From assembly GCA_001599915.1 (NCBI GenBank), contig BCIG01000021.1, positions 434,001 through 498,000 on the forward strand: DNA of 64,000 nt, in the 5' to 3' direction. Every line of letters begins with the position of its first letter. Within the stretch, counting starts at the first letter, position 1. The DNA comes from Symbiotaphrina buchneri. Its lineage: Eukaryota > Ascomycota > Symbiotaphrinales > Symbiotaphrinaceae. The notes under the pieces are model-generated. The model was not told the DNA's origin. It saw only the letters and a list, made by a program, of their open reading frames with translations, and searched no databases. Below are positions 33,742 through 46,559 of this stretch, one piece after another. Made by a program: the position numbers and the translations under genes.

Positions 33742-36700
33742 ATGAACGACGGACTGGCTGCGGGGGGTGCGCCCCTAACTGCCCCGACCATGGATCCTCA
33801 CGCTGGCACTTCCACAGATCGAGGCAACCCTGTCGAATCCGACGCAAGAGAGCAAGAAGAACCTGGAATGGACCAGTACGACGAGCCCCAAATTGAGTCG
33901 GGCAAGGAATACGCTCCGATCCGCACAGGAGCCTCCGAAGACCACCACCCCATCAAGAGGACCGCCAGCGGTCGCGAATTCACCACCGACGAACTCGTCC
34001 GCGTTCTTTCTCGCCGTCGCACCCATGATAGTGAAAAAGATGAGGACGCCGAGGAATTGGCGGAGATTGAGAGGCTCATGTCTCGCATGTTCGGGAAGGA
34101 TCGACGCGCGAACTCCGAGGAGGAGAAGACTAGACACGTAGGTGTCGTGTGGAAGCATCTTACTGTCAAGGGCATGGGGCTTGGGGCCGCTTTGCAACCT
34201 ACCATCAGTGATCCGTTCCTTGCATTGCCAAGGATGATCATGGGACTGGTTAGAGGGAAGAAGGTCACGGGGAAACCTCCGATAAGGACTCTGCTGGACG
34301 ATTTCTCGGTGAGTGAGGTCACAGTTCCTAGTCTCTTCCATCGCTGATAATCTTTAGGGATGTGTCAGACCTGGCGAGATGCTACTGGTACTGGGACGCC
34401 CAGGGTCTGGTTGTTCGACTTTCTTGAAGGTGCTTGGCAACCAGCGGTTCGGTTACGAGGCCGTTGAGGGCGACGTCTCTTATGGAGGGACTGCTAAGAT
34501 AATGGGCAAGAAGTTCCGCGGAGAGGTCCTTTATAATCCAGAAGGTCTGTGATTCCTCTCGTCATTGGCAATTGGAGTAACGGCTGACACCTGTCTAGAC
34601 GATCTACACTATGCTACCTTGACTGTGAAGCAGACTCTCGACTTTGCTCTCAAGACCCGTACACCAGGAAAAGAATCTCGTAACGAAGGTGAAAGCCGCG
34701 TGCAGTACCGGCGAACGTTTCTCCAGGGTGTGGCTAAGCTGTTCTGGATCGAACACACTATGAACACCAAGGTCGGCGGACCGCTGGTACGCGGAGTATC
34801 CGGAGGAGAAAAGAAGCGTGTTTCCATCGCGGAGGCTCTAATCACCAAAGCCAGCACGCAATGTTGGGACAACTCAACCAGGGGTCTTGATGCCAGTACA
34901 GCATTGGAGTATGTTCAGAGCTTGCGAAGTTTGACCAATATGGCCAACGTCTCGACGCTTGTTGCGTTGTATCAAGCATCTGAGAGTCTATACAAACTCT
35001 TTGACAAGGTGGTCCTTATCGACGAGGGAAAGTGTGCCTATTTTGGCCCAACCGACAATGCCAAGGCATATTTCGAGGGTCTGGGATTCGAATGTCCAAC
35101 CCGCTGGACCACCGCCGACTTCCTTACTTCAGTCACCGACGAGCACTCTCGCCATATCAAACAGGGCTGGGAAGACCGGATACCACGCTCCGCTGAACAG
35201 TTTGCAGAAGCATACAAGAAGAGCGAAGCCTTTCAGGGCAATTTGAGGGATATAGAAGAATTTGAGAAGGAGACCGCTGAGCAGCAACGGCAAAGGGAGG
35301 CAGCAAGAACCAAGGCAACTCAGAGGAAGAACTATACTTTACCCTTCTACAAACAGGTCACGGCTTGTACTCACCGCCAATTTCTCGTCATGCTTGGCGA
35401 TCGTCAGACGATATTCGGTAAGTGGGGTGGTATATTGTTCCAAGCTCTCATCGTGGGAAGTCTGTTCTTCAATCAGCCCCAGACTAGGTAGGCAATCCAC
35501 CTTACCTGTTGCCGGTACTTCAGCTGCTGATATCATCTAGCTCCGGGGTGTTCACCAGGGGAGGTGTGATGTTCTTCATGCTCCTCTTCAATGCTCTCTT
35601 GGCTCTTGCGGAATTGACTGCGGCTTTCGAAAGTCGGCCCATCCTCATGAAGCACAAGTCATTGTGAGTATCTATCAGGTACACTATATGAAAACCCAGC
35701 TGATGCAACTAGCTCCTTTTACCGCCCTTCGGCATATGCGATTGCTCAGACTGTCGTCGATATTCCCCTTGTGTTCGTTCAGGTGACCATATTTGACCTA
35801 ATCGTCTATTTGTCAGTACATTCTCCTCTCAATAGGATGTACGGTGGAACTAACATATTGATAGTATGTCTCATCTGGCTCGCACACCGTCACAGTTCTT
35901 TATCAGCTTGCTGTTCCTCTTTATCATAACAATGACCATGTATTCGTTCTTCCGTGCTCTCGGAGCATTGTGCGGGTCACTGGACATTGCTACTAGGATC
36001 ACCGGTGTCGCCATCCAAGCTCTCGTCGTCTATACTGGTAAGTAATAATGCTTCACCGCTAGTATAGACCAGTCTAAACTCATGGGACTCACAGGCTATC
36101 TCATCCCGCCCAGGAAGATGCATCCGTGGTTCAAATGGCTCATGTACATCAATCCGATCCAGTACTGCTTCGAGGGACTCATGGCAAATGAGTTCACTGG
36201 GCTCCAAATCCAATGTGTTGCACCGTACCTTGTTCCGGAGGGTCCCTCTGCGTCTCCACAATATCAAAGTTGTTTGATACAAGGCAGCCAACCCGGGCAG
36301 ACTGTCGTGCGCGGCGAGGATTACATACAGACCGCCTTTGGGTACTCGAGGTCTCACTTATGGCGGAACTTCGGCATTGTGTGCGCCTTTTTCGTTTTCT
36401 TTGTCTTCCTGACGGCCCTAGGTATGGAACTTCAGAAACCCAACAAAGGAGGGGGTGCGGTGACGATCTTCAAGCGCGGAGAAGCACCCAAGTCAGTCGA
36501 GAAAGCGATTGATCAGAAGGATGGTCCTCAAGATGAAGAAACAGGCAAGGGAGGCACGTCCAATCCTGCCAGTGAAAACGACTCGGATGTGACCCAGAAC
36601 GGAGAGGCCCAGGGCATCGCCAAGAATGAGGCCGTGTTCACTTGGCAGAACGTCAACTACACCATTCCATATGAAGGAAAAGAGAGAAAGCTGTTGCAGA

Positions 36701-38870
36701 ATGTGCAAGGTTTCGTCCGTCCTGGTCGCTTGACCGCTCTCATGGGTGCCTCTGGCGCGGGAAAGACTACCTTGCTAAACACTCTAGCCCAACGGATCAA
36801 TTTCGGGGTCATCACCGGCGACTTCCTAGTTGATGGAAGACCTCTTCCAAAAAGCTTTCAGCGCGCCACTGGCTTCGCCGAACAAGAAGATATCCACGAA
36901 CCTACTGCTACTGTACGCGAAGCTCTCCAGTTCTCCGCACTCCTCCGACAACCTAAGGAGATACCTGTCCAAGAAAAGTACGATTACTGTGAACGAATCA
37001 TCGATCTTTTGGAGATGCGCCAGATTGCTGGGGCCACTATTGGTACTATAGGAGCTGGTCTTAACCAGGAACAACGAAAGCGGGTCACCATAGCGGTGGA
37101 GCTGGCGAGTAAACCAGAGCTGCTGCTCTTTCTGGACGAACCCACCTCCGGATTGGATTCAGGTGCTGCGATCAACATTGTACGGTTCTTGAGGAAACTC
37201 GCAGACGCCGGTCAAGCCATCCTCTGTACCATTCATCAGCCATCAGCTGTCCTCTTCGAAGAGTTCGATGAGCTGCTTCTTCTGAAGAGTGGTGGTAGGG
37301 TGGTATACCACGGCGATCTAGGCAAGGATTCTCGGAAGATGATCGAGTACTTCGAACGCAATGGTGGTAAAAGGTGCCCACCGGATGCCAATCCTGCCGA
37401 ATACATGCTGGAGGTCATCGGTGCGGGTAATCCTGATTACAAGGGCAAGGACTGGGGTGACGTCTGGGAAAACTCGCCGGAGCACAAGGCTCGTGCGGAC
37501 GAGATTCAGGATATGATCAGATCTCGTCAGCAGGCACATAATAAAGGCCAAACGGATGATGACCGCGAGTTTGCTATGCCAATCGGAACTCAGATCTGGG
37601 CGGTCACCAAACGGGCGTTCGTCTCCTATTGGCGGACGCCCAATTACGCTATTGTGAGCATGTCCCAACTTACTTCCCGCCTAGTGATACTAACGAAGCT
37701 AGGGTAAATTCATGCTGCATATCGTCACAGGTCTCTTCAACACCTTTACCTTCTGGCACCTCGGACGCAGCTCGGTGGACATGCAATCCCATCTGTTCTC
37801 TGTTTTCATGACTCTCACTATCGCACCCCCGCTCATCCAACAGCTTCAACCCCGCTTCATACACTTCCGCTCCCTTTATCAGGGCCGTGAAGCAAGCTCG
37901 AAGATCTATTCCTGGGTTGCCTTTGTCACCAGTGCTATCCTTCCGGAGATACCATACTCGATAGCCGCTGGGACCATCTATTACTGCTGCTGGTGGGAAC
38001 AACCCGAACTCCCCCTGACTCCTATCGTCGTTACTGACCACTCTCCTAGGTACTGGGGTCTATGGTTCCCACGTGATAGCGCCTCGGCGGGCTATACCTG
38101 GATGCTACTTATGTTATTCGAGCTCTTCTATGTTGGGTTCGGCCAGATGATTGCAGCAATGGCTCCGAATGAACTTCTCGCCTCATTGCTGGTCCCTGTG
38201 TTCTTCATCTTCGTCGTCTCCTTCTGCGGCGTGGTCGTCCCTTACGCCGCCCTTCCGGATTTCTGGCAGAGCTGGATGTACTGGCTGACGCCCTTCCACT
38301 ACCTCCTCGAAGGCCTCTTGGGTGTTGCCATACACAACATCCCCGTCGTCTGTGACAGCACGGAACTTGCGAGATTCTCCCCGCCGTCCGGCATGACCTG
38401 CCAGCAATATGCCGGTGCATACGTCCAGGAAGCTGGCGGATACGTGCAGACTGGCGCTAATGGCATGTGCGAGTTCTGCCAATATGCCAACGGCGATCAA
38501 TTCGTATGTCCACCTCTAAGCATACCCAATCCGTCTTGCCGTCGGCGCTAACAGACTTGTCACAGGGCAAGAGCTTCAATATCTACTACAGCCACCGATG
38601 GCGTGACTATGTACGTCGTCGCCTTCCCCTTCCCTACCCTTACCCGCCTTTTTACAATAAGTCTAACGGGTGCATCTTCGTGTTTAGGGCATCTTCTGGG
38701 CCTATGTCCTGTTCAACTTCGCCATGGTCTACTTCCTCTCCTGGTTCTACCTCCAGGGCTCCAAGGATATCAAGCAGGTCCTGGGCCGCCGCAAAGCCGC
38801 TAAGGCGTCCCGCGCGTCAGAGCAGAATAGCAATACTGGCGAGGAGAAAGAGGTCGAGAAGGGCCGCTGA
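33742..38870 (+). CDS. PDR-type ABC multidrug transporter (ABCG full transporter)
   Basis: Ten exons close to 1541 aa: 33742-34308, 34358-34544, 34599-35487, 35541-35663, 35713-35811, 35865-36037, 36095-37653, 37703-38503, 38566-38610, 38688-38870. The order is NBD1-TMD1-NBD2-TMD2. NBD1 has the asymmetric fungal Walker [10 protein letters not shown] (202-210) with Cys for Lys, signature [14 protein letters not shown] (from 318) and [17 protein letters not shown]2 has a canonical Walker [10 protein letters not shown] (897-905), degenerate signature [15 protein letters not shown] and Walker [16 protein letters not shown]. These asymmetries are normal for the Pdr5 class. TMD2 carries long Cys-containing loops near its end ([20 protein letters not shown]). 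The tail is basic, SRASEQ...EVEKGR. The role is ATP-driven drug or toxin efflux at the plasma membrane. Confidence 0.95.
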
Positions 38871-39951
38871 TGGCAGAGGGAGAGGTGATGGTAATAATAA
38901 GGGGTCGGAGGGGACGGCTTAGAGGAGCCTGATTTGCTCAAGAGGTATTCGTGCTTTCCTGGAGATAACATTCGTAATTTTCTTTTATGGCTAGGCATGG
39001 CTGGAAACTTCAGGTGCAGCTCAGGGAGGTGGTGCGAGGTGGTCCTTTGGGATCATCGATTGCTGGCGGGACACCGGAAATCTTCTCTCTTCTCCCCGTT
39101 CTTCTATTCGGTTCATGTATGAATATTAGAGAAAGAAGGGAACTAGAGTAGCTTAGCTTCATATGGAAGATAATCTCAGTTTTGAGAAAAAAAAACATGC
39201 CACGGCCAGGGGCTCTCTGAGTAACTAAACTGTGGGTTTCATCTTTGTAGGAGGCTGCGTGTAGGAGGCTTCATCGGAGGATTGATAGCAATAGGGCTTG
39301 AGCATGATTTGGGGTGGGGATATGTAGGGGTGGTATTGGTTGCTGAGAGGGAACATGGATGAATGGAAGGATGGAAGGCAGGGCTACGCATATCGAAAGA
39401 TAAAAAGACAGATTTCGTTCGAGAACGGGTAAGGTCAGGATGAGGTAAACTTTACTTTTCTGCCAACAAGGTGCAGTAAAACAATTTATGGGGATTTTGA
39501 TTCCCGTAAATGAGGTCTGTTGCCTAAACTATATCTGATCCTTGTAGGAGAGCCGCTCCGACTGAGCACTGTAAAGCTGTCAAATACTTATAGAATTAAA
39601 AGTGGTTCCACCGTCGAAAACATATTGTTTATTATAGTCACATGCAAAGGTACTCTCATTTATACGGCTGTTGAAGACCCGTGTACACCTTGACCGCTGT
39701 TCTCTTGTCAGGGCCAGGACTTCTTCTGTAAGGGCGTTATGAGAGCAAAGTCCATCCTACTGGAGGATATCGATTGACCAAGGACGAATATGAGACATGC
39801 AATAATCATACATCCTCGGAAAATAATGTCGGGACTCTGGAGGATGGTCACCCCTCCCACCCTTTTACCGCGCAGTTCGTGGTCTTCACCCTGTACGAGG
39901 TGGGAATTAAGCGGTGCCTGTACTTCCTCTGCAGAGAGTGGCAGGCGATAT
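38871..39951. other. Intergenic, nothing recognised
   Basis: This is the 3' flank of the transporter gene. It includes an A-run near 39186-39195 and short unsupported frames. Confidence 0.4.
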
Positions 39952-40290
39952 CTAGCAAGCGCCTATCGACTTGGTTATGAACATTCTCGAGCACCTCAGC
40001 ATTGGTCTGGGCAGCTTTTGGGCGGCCTGGGCGGGCTTCCCTCTGTACGGTATTGAGTTTGAGACCCTTGTGTGTATTTGACTGTCAGCTATTATTTCTT
40101 CCAATACGAGAACTCGGTGTTCGGGACGCTTCGCCTGGCCGGTGCGGTATTTTTGCTCTTTCTTCTCGGCCGCTTTCTTCTCTTGATTCCTCTTGTTTGT
40201 CAAATACCGCACCTTCATGCCATGCTCGGAGCGCCGATAAAAGGGCGGTAGACCATCAGGACGCTCTTTCAACTGCAGCTAGCGATCCAT
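39952..40290 (-). other. Unrecognised protein-like stretch
   Basis: A minus-strand frame reads ERPDGLPPFYRRSEHGMKVR, YLTNKRNQEKKAAEKKEQKY, then RPEHRVLVLEEIIADSQ. It has no ATG start; a TAG interrupts just after a possible ATGGATCGC. The basic, helical content recalls C-terminal tails of transposases or RNA-binding proteins, but I cannot name a family. Confidence 0.25.
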
Positions 40291-40522
40291 CTTGATATGC
40301 TTGTGCTTTTAGATGGGTTGAAGACTGGTAGAGACAGATAAGGTAGGTAGGATAGTTGTAAAATTTAACTAGGGGCAGCGACAGGTCTGCCAGACGGCTT
40401 TTCAACTTCTTCTGCGGAGAGAAGGTCGTTCCCCTTGCCGGGGCTGTACCGGACCTTGAGGTCCTTTAGCCACCAAGTGGCTCGAGAAAGCCTCGTCGAC
40501 CATGATGAAGAAGCCTGTTGGG

Positions 40523-40930
40523 CTAATCTTTGAGATTAATTGATACGCACTGCATCCCTAGCTGGCTGAGCTCCATAGCCCAGGCCAACCAACCTCGCTG
40601 GACCAGTTCGTCAAGGACTTCTACGGCCGGGAGGACAGACGTCTCCTTTAGTTTCCGTCTCCACTCCAGAAGTACGTCCTCTAGGTCGATTTCCACGATT
40701 TCGCTGTGCAATCCTCCAATTGACCCGGCGGTTTTGCGCATATTAATCATTCCATGAGGCGCCTCATCTAGAAGTTCATAGACGCCTCTTGGGCGAAGTG
40801 TTGGTTCGAAGGTCCGGAACAATTGAATTCCACAGGCGGTTGCATTCGATCCACCCCAGGAAGAGCTTCCAATCGCTGCAATGCCTGTAAGAGACTGCTG
40901 CTGCGTCCTACCGAAAGGTCAATGACGGTG
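40523..40930 (-). other. Unrecognised coding-like segment
   Basis: One minus-strand frame stays open and coherent: TGIAAIGSSSWGGSNATACG, FRTFEPTLRPRGVYELLDEA, GLHSEIVEIDLEDVLLEWRR, LPAVEVLDELVQRGWLAWAM, SQLGMQCVSINLKD and stop. The composition is that of a folded protein. The 5' end is unclear; other frames upstream (RFLGGCPSPGQ...) may be preceding exons. No family is known to me. Confidence 0.3.
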
Positions 40931-41182
40931 GGTCTATCTTGGTGACCAGGTTCTAAGTCTCTTGGACCCGGAGTAGACTGACCCGGGGATGGACATCCAC
41001 CTAGAAACCGACGAATATTGGTCAACCCGTGGTTCAAGAACGTTTGATATATGTCCCACATCTTGCGACTTTTTCAAGGCTTCTCTGTATATCCCACCGT
41101 CGGAACTCCTCGGTTGTATTGCGGATCCATTGCGACTTTGTCGAAAATACGGTGCCATACACTCCAAATGTGTCCCACCCCT

Positions 41183-41245
41183 CAGAGGACACACCGTCAC
41201 CAGAGAGACCATCACCAGAGAGACCATCACCAGAGAGACCATCAC
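41183..41245 (+). repeat. 15-bp tandem repeat
   Basis: CAGAGAGACCATCAC occurs three times in a row from 41201, preceded by one degenerate copy. It is in frame with short unsupported ORFs on both strands (ERPSP on plus, GDGLS on minus). Confidence 0.9.
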
Positions 41246-42403
41246 CAGCGGGGCCCGGAGGAGACACCACCAGCGGAAGCCACACCACCAGCCGGAGTCT
41301 GTGCAAGTTTGAAGATTACTGGTAACAGATCGGCTGCTTGTGTGGCCGACAGCAGACGTCTGCCACCTAAAGCACCGAATGCAGCCGGATTGAGAAAGAT
41401 AAGGAACTGGCGTAACAGGAGCGAGTTGTCCGCAGACACTGAGTATCTCGATGGCTTCCAGGAACGGTCGTTTGAGAGGATGTATGTAATGTAATGAGAG
41501 TTGACCCAGAAGCGTTACCAGCTAGTGACAGAGCTAGGCTCAGAGCTTGTAGGAGGAACATAAGGTAGGCAGAGAGCCAGGATGCTGTAGAATCGTGTAA
41601 GCGCAACCAATGTATAGAAGCGAATCGGAACACTATATGAAGAAGGGTGAAAGGGGGTCCTTGTGGCCCCTCTCAGTCCAATGCCATGCCTCGGGTGTCG
41701 TTGTCAATGTTTCATCGTCCAGTTCGTCTTCGAAATAATCCGTGAGCGAATCATGGACCAATATGAAGGACTATATATAATGAATGGACGTTAAATGTCG
41801 GCGAAAGAAAGCGGCCATGGCTGGATACTAAGGCCCTTTATGTACCGCAGGAAAGTTTGCTATAATTGTTTGCCCGTCGCCCTCCATGTCGAACCCATTC
41901 ACCTCTTCCCCTCAGGGTGACTCATACAAATGGGTTCCGTGTACGACTGAGAGCTATATTCAGTCACTTAATCTGTACTCCGCTCAGTACGGCTTGATTG
42001 CTGTCCTTACCCCTCAATTGCCCAACCATGAAGCTGGAGATTACTCCTATCCCCTCAAGCTCAACCGCCACCCAGTAGTCGGCTAGTGTGGCCTGATTGG
42101 CAGGTAGCTGGACTACATATAATGAGGCACATTGGAAAAGATTACTAGCACCTAACTCTACCGCTGGTGCTGTATATATACAGCCTTCAATGCGGTGTGC
42201 ATTGTGACTGCGTGATCAATTGCTGGATGATATACCTGCCATAAGCCTGCATCTACCCAGACTCCCACCTTGTCCTTTGCCCAGCAAGTGAACCAATCAC
42301 ATGCACGTCGGTCGATCACTCAACTTGTCAGACTCGGCGACTGTTCCCTGGCGGTCCATGCTTTATAGCCTCCAATTGTGGCCTATCGCCAACCAAACTC
42401 ACC
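41246..42403. other. Gene-poor stretch
   Basis: A 66-codon frame at 41886-42086 starts with ATG (MSNPFTSSPQGDSYKWVPC) but shows no family features. Otherwise there are short frames only. Confidence 0.35.
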
Positions 42404-42455
42404 CCGTGACTCAGCGGTTAACTCGTCATCAACCGCTGTTTTCCCCTGGTCACGG
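42404..42455. repeat. Nested inverted repeats (double hairpin)
   Basis: An outer 7-bp pair, CCGTGAC (42404-42410) with GTCACGG (42449-42455), encloses an inner 7-bp pair, AGCGGTT (42413-42419) with AACCGCT (42431-42437). It could be a folded RNA or cruciform, or chance. Confidence 0.6.
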
Positions 42456-43000
42456 TTCGTTTCCTGCTCAGAGCTGATTTATTTTCTATTAGGCTCGGAC
42501 GAACCCAGTTACAGGGGATGGTTCCCCCGCTGAGTGGTCTATATACTTGGGATTCTTTATAAATCCCGGGCGGCTCTAGATGCCCAGAAGACTGTGCCCT
42601 TGCAGGCCTAATCCACTCATGCGGGGAAATCAGAGGATCCTGCACGATGACTGCGTCCCTTCCCCCCAGGTTTGTTGGCTTTCAGTATACTAACATTTAT
42701 AGTTACTAATATATATAGGTTTATAATATAGGGTTGCTGGCGCCCTCAGGCGCAGCGCACGCCTAAAGCCACACCAAAAGCCACAGCATCCACCGGGGTA
42801 AGCCAAGATCCCTTCACAGCGGTTGATGACGGGTTGCGAGTTTCTTTTTCTTTTTTTTTTTTTTTTTTTGTTAAGCTCTATTTTCCCCTGTCCTTTTAGT
42901 TATCACCAAACAGTACATGGAGCTTGTTTGTGGTGACTTTTCCATCATTACATTGTCGTACTGGCTCCTAGGACTCCCTAAGCCTTATGAATTGTATTTA
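42456..43000. other. Intergenic with a 19-nt T run
   Basis: The run at 42851-42869, preceded by TTTCTTTTTC, would be a poly-A tail on the minus strand. A retroposed insertion is possible, but no target-site repeat is evident by eye. Confidence 0.4.
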
Positions 43001-44020
43001 TTACATCTGCTGAAATAACCACTTTACTCCTTCCACCAACTTCTCCCTATGTTCTGCGCCTGCTTTCTCCAGCTCCGGAACAAGCCACCACAGATGCGGC
43101 AGACCTGGTAACATATCTAACTTCGTTTGAATCCCTAGTCCTTTCAACTTCTTGACATAGCAGACAGGCTCGTCCCTCACCGGATCGTTGCCTGCAACCT
43201 GCACATAAAGCGGTGGGTGGCCATTCTGCATCCCATGAAGCAGCACCGACACATAAGGGTTGGACTTGTCCTCCTCCTTCAGACAATACAGGTCCCAGCA
43301 ATGCAGCATCTCCTTTGCGGTTAGCAGCGGCGCATTCTCGCATTCGGTCATGCTGATGTACAGTCCCGACTCTTTATACTCCGCAGGCACATATTTCGGA
43401 TGGCATGTCTCCGGACATAACCCTAAAACGCCTTTGACCCTCGCCGCTCCTCCCTTGCTGGCCCGCACGTCTGCATCCTTGAGCGCCAACGCGCACGCCA
43501 GGTTACCGCCCGCGCTCTCACCGCATGTGAACACCCTGCTCAGGTCCGCGTCCCACTCCTCCGCATGGCGGAACGCATACTCCAGCCCTTTCCAGCAATC
43601 TTCCAGCAACCCTGGAAAGGGATTTTCCGGAGCGAGGCGATAAACGATGGAAAATACAATACAACCAAGAGACGCACACAGGAAGCGTGCAGTCGTTTCG
43701 CTGAACAGTGGAGAGCCCAGGTACCATCCGCCGCCATGCGTGTAGATACACAGAGGGCGCTTGATCCCTGGCTCTGAAGAGGGGAGATACAGCCTCGCGC
43801 CAATGGACGCGCCGTTGCTATCTACGGGTATCGAAAGAGTCGATATTGTCAGCTGAGTGGGATCCGGTGCGGGAAGGCTTGCAAACTCCTCGGCGAGGGC
43901 GGCGTCGAATTCTGCGCGCTCGGCGAGATAGTCCGGAAACTCATCTGCCGGTGGTGGTAGAGGATGGGCCGAGACATAGGCAGCCCACTCTGCTGTTGGC
44001 TCTGCCAGATTGGATGCCAT
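43001..44020 (-). CDS. Alpha/beta-hydrolase fold-3 esterase/lipase (HSL family)
   Basis: A single exon from the ATG at 44020 (MASNLAEPTAEW) gives 339 aa. The hormone-sensitive-lipase marks are the oxyanion HGGGW (95-99), the nucleophile elbow CGESAGGN with Ser169, the acid in VQVAGNDPVRD and the His in GLPHLWW. YRLAPENPFP is the family's conserved tight turn. There is no signal peptide, so it is probably cytosolic. It hydrolyses small esters or acylated metabolites; the natural substrate is unknown. An upstream in-frame extension to 44146 lacks family features. Confidence 0.9.
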   Translation of the reverse strand: MASNLAEPTAEWAAYVSAHPLPPPADEFPDYLAERAEFDAALAEEFASLPAPDPTQLTISTLSIPVDSNGASIGARLYLPSSEPGIKRPLCIYTHGGGWYLGSPLFSETTARFLCASLGCIVFSIVYRLAPENPFPGLLEDCWKGLEYAFRHAEEWDADLSRVFTCGESAGGNLACALALKDADVRASKGGAARVKGVLGLCPETCHPKYVPAEYKESGLYISMTECENAPLLTAKEMLHCWDLYCLKEEDKSNPYVSVLLHGMQNGHPPLYVQVAGNDPVRDEPVCYVKKLKGLGIQTKLDMLPGLPHLWWLVPELEKAGAEHREKLVEGVKWLFQQM

Positions 44021-45019
44021 AGTTGGTGGATTGGGCAAGATAGGAGGATAACGATATCTGCGACGCGGGGTGGTAAGATGCGTCCATGGCGTTTGTTTAA
44101 GGCAACCCACTTGCCGGTTTGGGAAGGTGCAGTCAGCGAGCCACAAGATTTGCGACGTCCCCTGGGAAGGAACAGACGACAGCTAGAAACATGGATTAGA
44201 GACTGACCAGAAGATACTAACAATTAGATCTGGGAGTCGAGACTAGATGGGATTGTTTGTTCCATTACTGTAGTCGGAGGAAGATGGTAGGAAATAAAAG
44301 GCTGTTAATCTTTGTTTGCCTACCAGACAATTAGATATGATAATCATATTACTAGGGCCGCACATTATGGCAATTCTCAGGGCGCATCCTCTGTTTCCTA
44401 AGGTATTGAACTGTTGGCCAATCGCTGGGTGTTCAATTGTAAAAAGATATTTGAATCTGTCCCGGTGAGAAATAATGTTCATCAGAGGGCTCTCCTAGTA
44501 TGATCTCGGCATCTTACTCTCATCCTGCTCAGTGCGGTCCATACATGTATGCTCGGTGTATCGAAATAAATATCATCCTTGGACTTTTGCCCAAGGTAAG
44601 GTATGCAAGCTATCCCGCTCCCTTTTAGTGACCTATATATATCACATTAAGTCCTCTATTTTCAACAAACGGGGCATGTGAGTTGGTCAAGTGTAGGTCT
44701 CAGAGAATGCTTTCTCTGAGAACGAAACTGAGAAGAGTCTGAAGTCACCAAGTCACATGTAGAGCACCAACCCCTTGTGGCGTGAGTTCGATTCCCGGAA
44801 AAATCTAAGGATTTTCATAGGATCACCTGGGTAATTCACCCGGTGATCTGAACTTTTTGCATTTTGAATCTAGGATTCGGGATATTGTTTTTCCTGAGCT
44901 GGTCTGAGGCGCCTTTGTTTTCCTTTTTGAGCGGCTGTGAAATAATGCATAACTTTTACCTGTCTTGCCTTATACTCAGCGCTTATAAAGCATGATATGG
45001 CGAGTGACAGGTTATATAG
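44021..45019. other. Intergenic; tRNA-like box B near 44786
   Basis: GAGTTCGATTCCCGG at about 44784-44798 resembles a pol III box B, with GTAGAGCACC about 25 nt upstream. No cloverleaf can be drawn. A GATCACCTGG...CCGGTGATC inverted pair follows at about 44821-44849. Confidence 0.35.
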
Positions 45020-45510
45020 ATGAGTCGTCGCCCACAAAGAGTCTCTCGTCTCTCATCTCTCTCTCAAACAAGACTTCTCACACTCACTTCCTCCATATTG
45101 ACTGCTAGCCATGGCTTCAAGTTCTGTCCTCCTTCCGGTGGATGTCATCTTCTTATTTCTCCTGCAACAGCCGTTGTGACCTGGCTGGAAACCCCACTGG
45201 ACATATATACGAACTGCGTTAAGCTGGCGTCGCCGATGGCGGCGCACTCCGACTAGCGCTTGAAGCGCAAGAAGAGTTCTTTGAATGGGCTCGGAATTTC
45301 CATTCCATGAAAGCACAAATCAAAACCCAGGGCGAGTTGTAGTTCGTCTTTTCATCAGTGAGGCACTTGCGTTCTGCAAGGCTCTAGCCGGTCCGCCGTT
45401 GCAATGTGTGGGCTACACACGTACGAGACAGTGGTCAATGACCCCCTTGAGGGACTCCCCGCCGCGGGAATATTCGACAAAGTTAGACGTCTCTAGCTGT
45501 GGACTCTAGC
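45020..45510 (+). pseudogene. Decayed coding sequence, unrecognised
   Basis: Protein-like pieces lie in shifting frames: MASSSVLLPVDVIFLFLLQQ (from 45110), ALEAQEEFFEWARNFHSMK (about 45247-45310), and LFISEALAFCKALAGPPLQC (about 45347-45405). The order and helical character suggest one former gene with several breaks. The family is unknown to me. Confidence 0.35.
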
Positions 45511-46409
45511 CAGAAACCGTACACACACTGTCTTGCTGGCAAAGGTCCGTTTAGCCAGTGCATCCGGCTCTCTCGTAGCCTCTGAGGAAGAGGAATACCA
45601 ACCTGTAAGTAAGATACTATACTCTAGTTGGAAACTTTTACTGATTCTGCCTTTGTAGCGGGCGAATGGCCCCAGACGGTCCAATGTGATGAGATACGGC
45701 CACCCTGGCCCATTCTGTTTCTCTCGTCAACCTCATGATAGCCACGATGCCATTGCTTTCCAAAGACCCTTAGGCAGCCATCATCACAGGACTGAGCCAC
45801 CATGTAGCAATACGCTCATTACTATGGACTAGCAGCAGAAAAGAAAAAAGCCGCTTATAGCAAATTGGACACGAACTTCTTCCCGGTGTTCGAGGTGACA
45901 CCGCGTTGGCGGTATCAGCTTTGACCGCGAGCCTCTGCTTTCGCTCCTTAGGGTTGCGCCAGTGGAGTATCTGACAGGTGTCAGCAAACAAGCAACGACA
46001 GTTAAAACGACAATCAAAGCAGAGGACACAAACGGCCAAAAATTGCCGTTGCAACAAAGGCTGACCTGGAAATGGACGACTGCAGGAGACGAATTCTCAA
46101 TGGCAACATGGCCAATGCCGGCTACAATGCGAATGCTCGTTGTCGAACCAAAGGAGCTTGCACAGTATCTTCTGCATCTCTATAACATCCTCTGCTGCTA
46201 GCCGCCAGAGATAGAAAAGGAATTCTTCTCAGAAAGAGAGACACCATCAAGTCGCAGCTCTTTCGAACCACATTCGGACTTGATGCTCAACCCACAACAT
46301 TGGCTGAGGCTCATCCATTTAATCCTCCTCAATAGCCATGGTCGAGCTGCTGTTGGCTGCGGAGATGGCCGTCAAGGCCAGCATATGCAGCGTTCCGCTC
46401 ACACTGGAG
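45511..46409. other. Gene-poor stretch
   Basis: Only short frames are present. Nothing is recognised. Confidence 0.35.
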
Positions 46410-46549
46410 GCGCCGTCTCCTAAACCGGCCAGGGGCGACCATCCCCTTGTTCAAATACTGGCGGAGGTGGGGGTATCGGAGGTGTCGTCTACTTAACCGA
46501 CCAGAGGCGACCATCCTCTGAACCCAAAACTGGCGGAGGGTAGGGAGGG
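46410..46549. repeat. Direct duplication of about 71 bp, diverged
   Basis: The block from GCGCCGTCTCCTAAACCGGC (46411) recurs as GGTGTCGTCTACTTAACCGA (46482). Both contain GGCGACCATCC and ACTGGCGGAGG. Confidence 0.75.
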
Positions 46550-46559
46550 AAAGCGCCGA

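Noticed and set aside
44740-44815. Possible tRNA or tRNA-derived SINE
   Set aside because: Only a box B-like GAGTTCGATTCC and a weak box A can be seen. No acceptor, anticodon or T stem pairs correctly.
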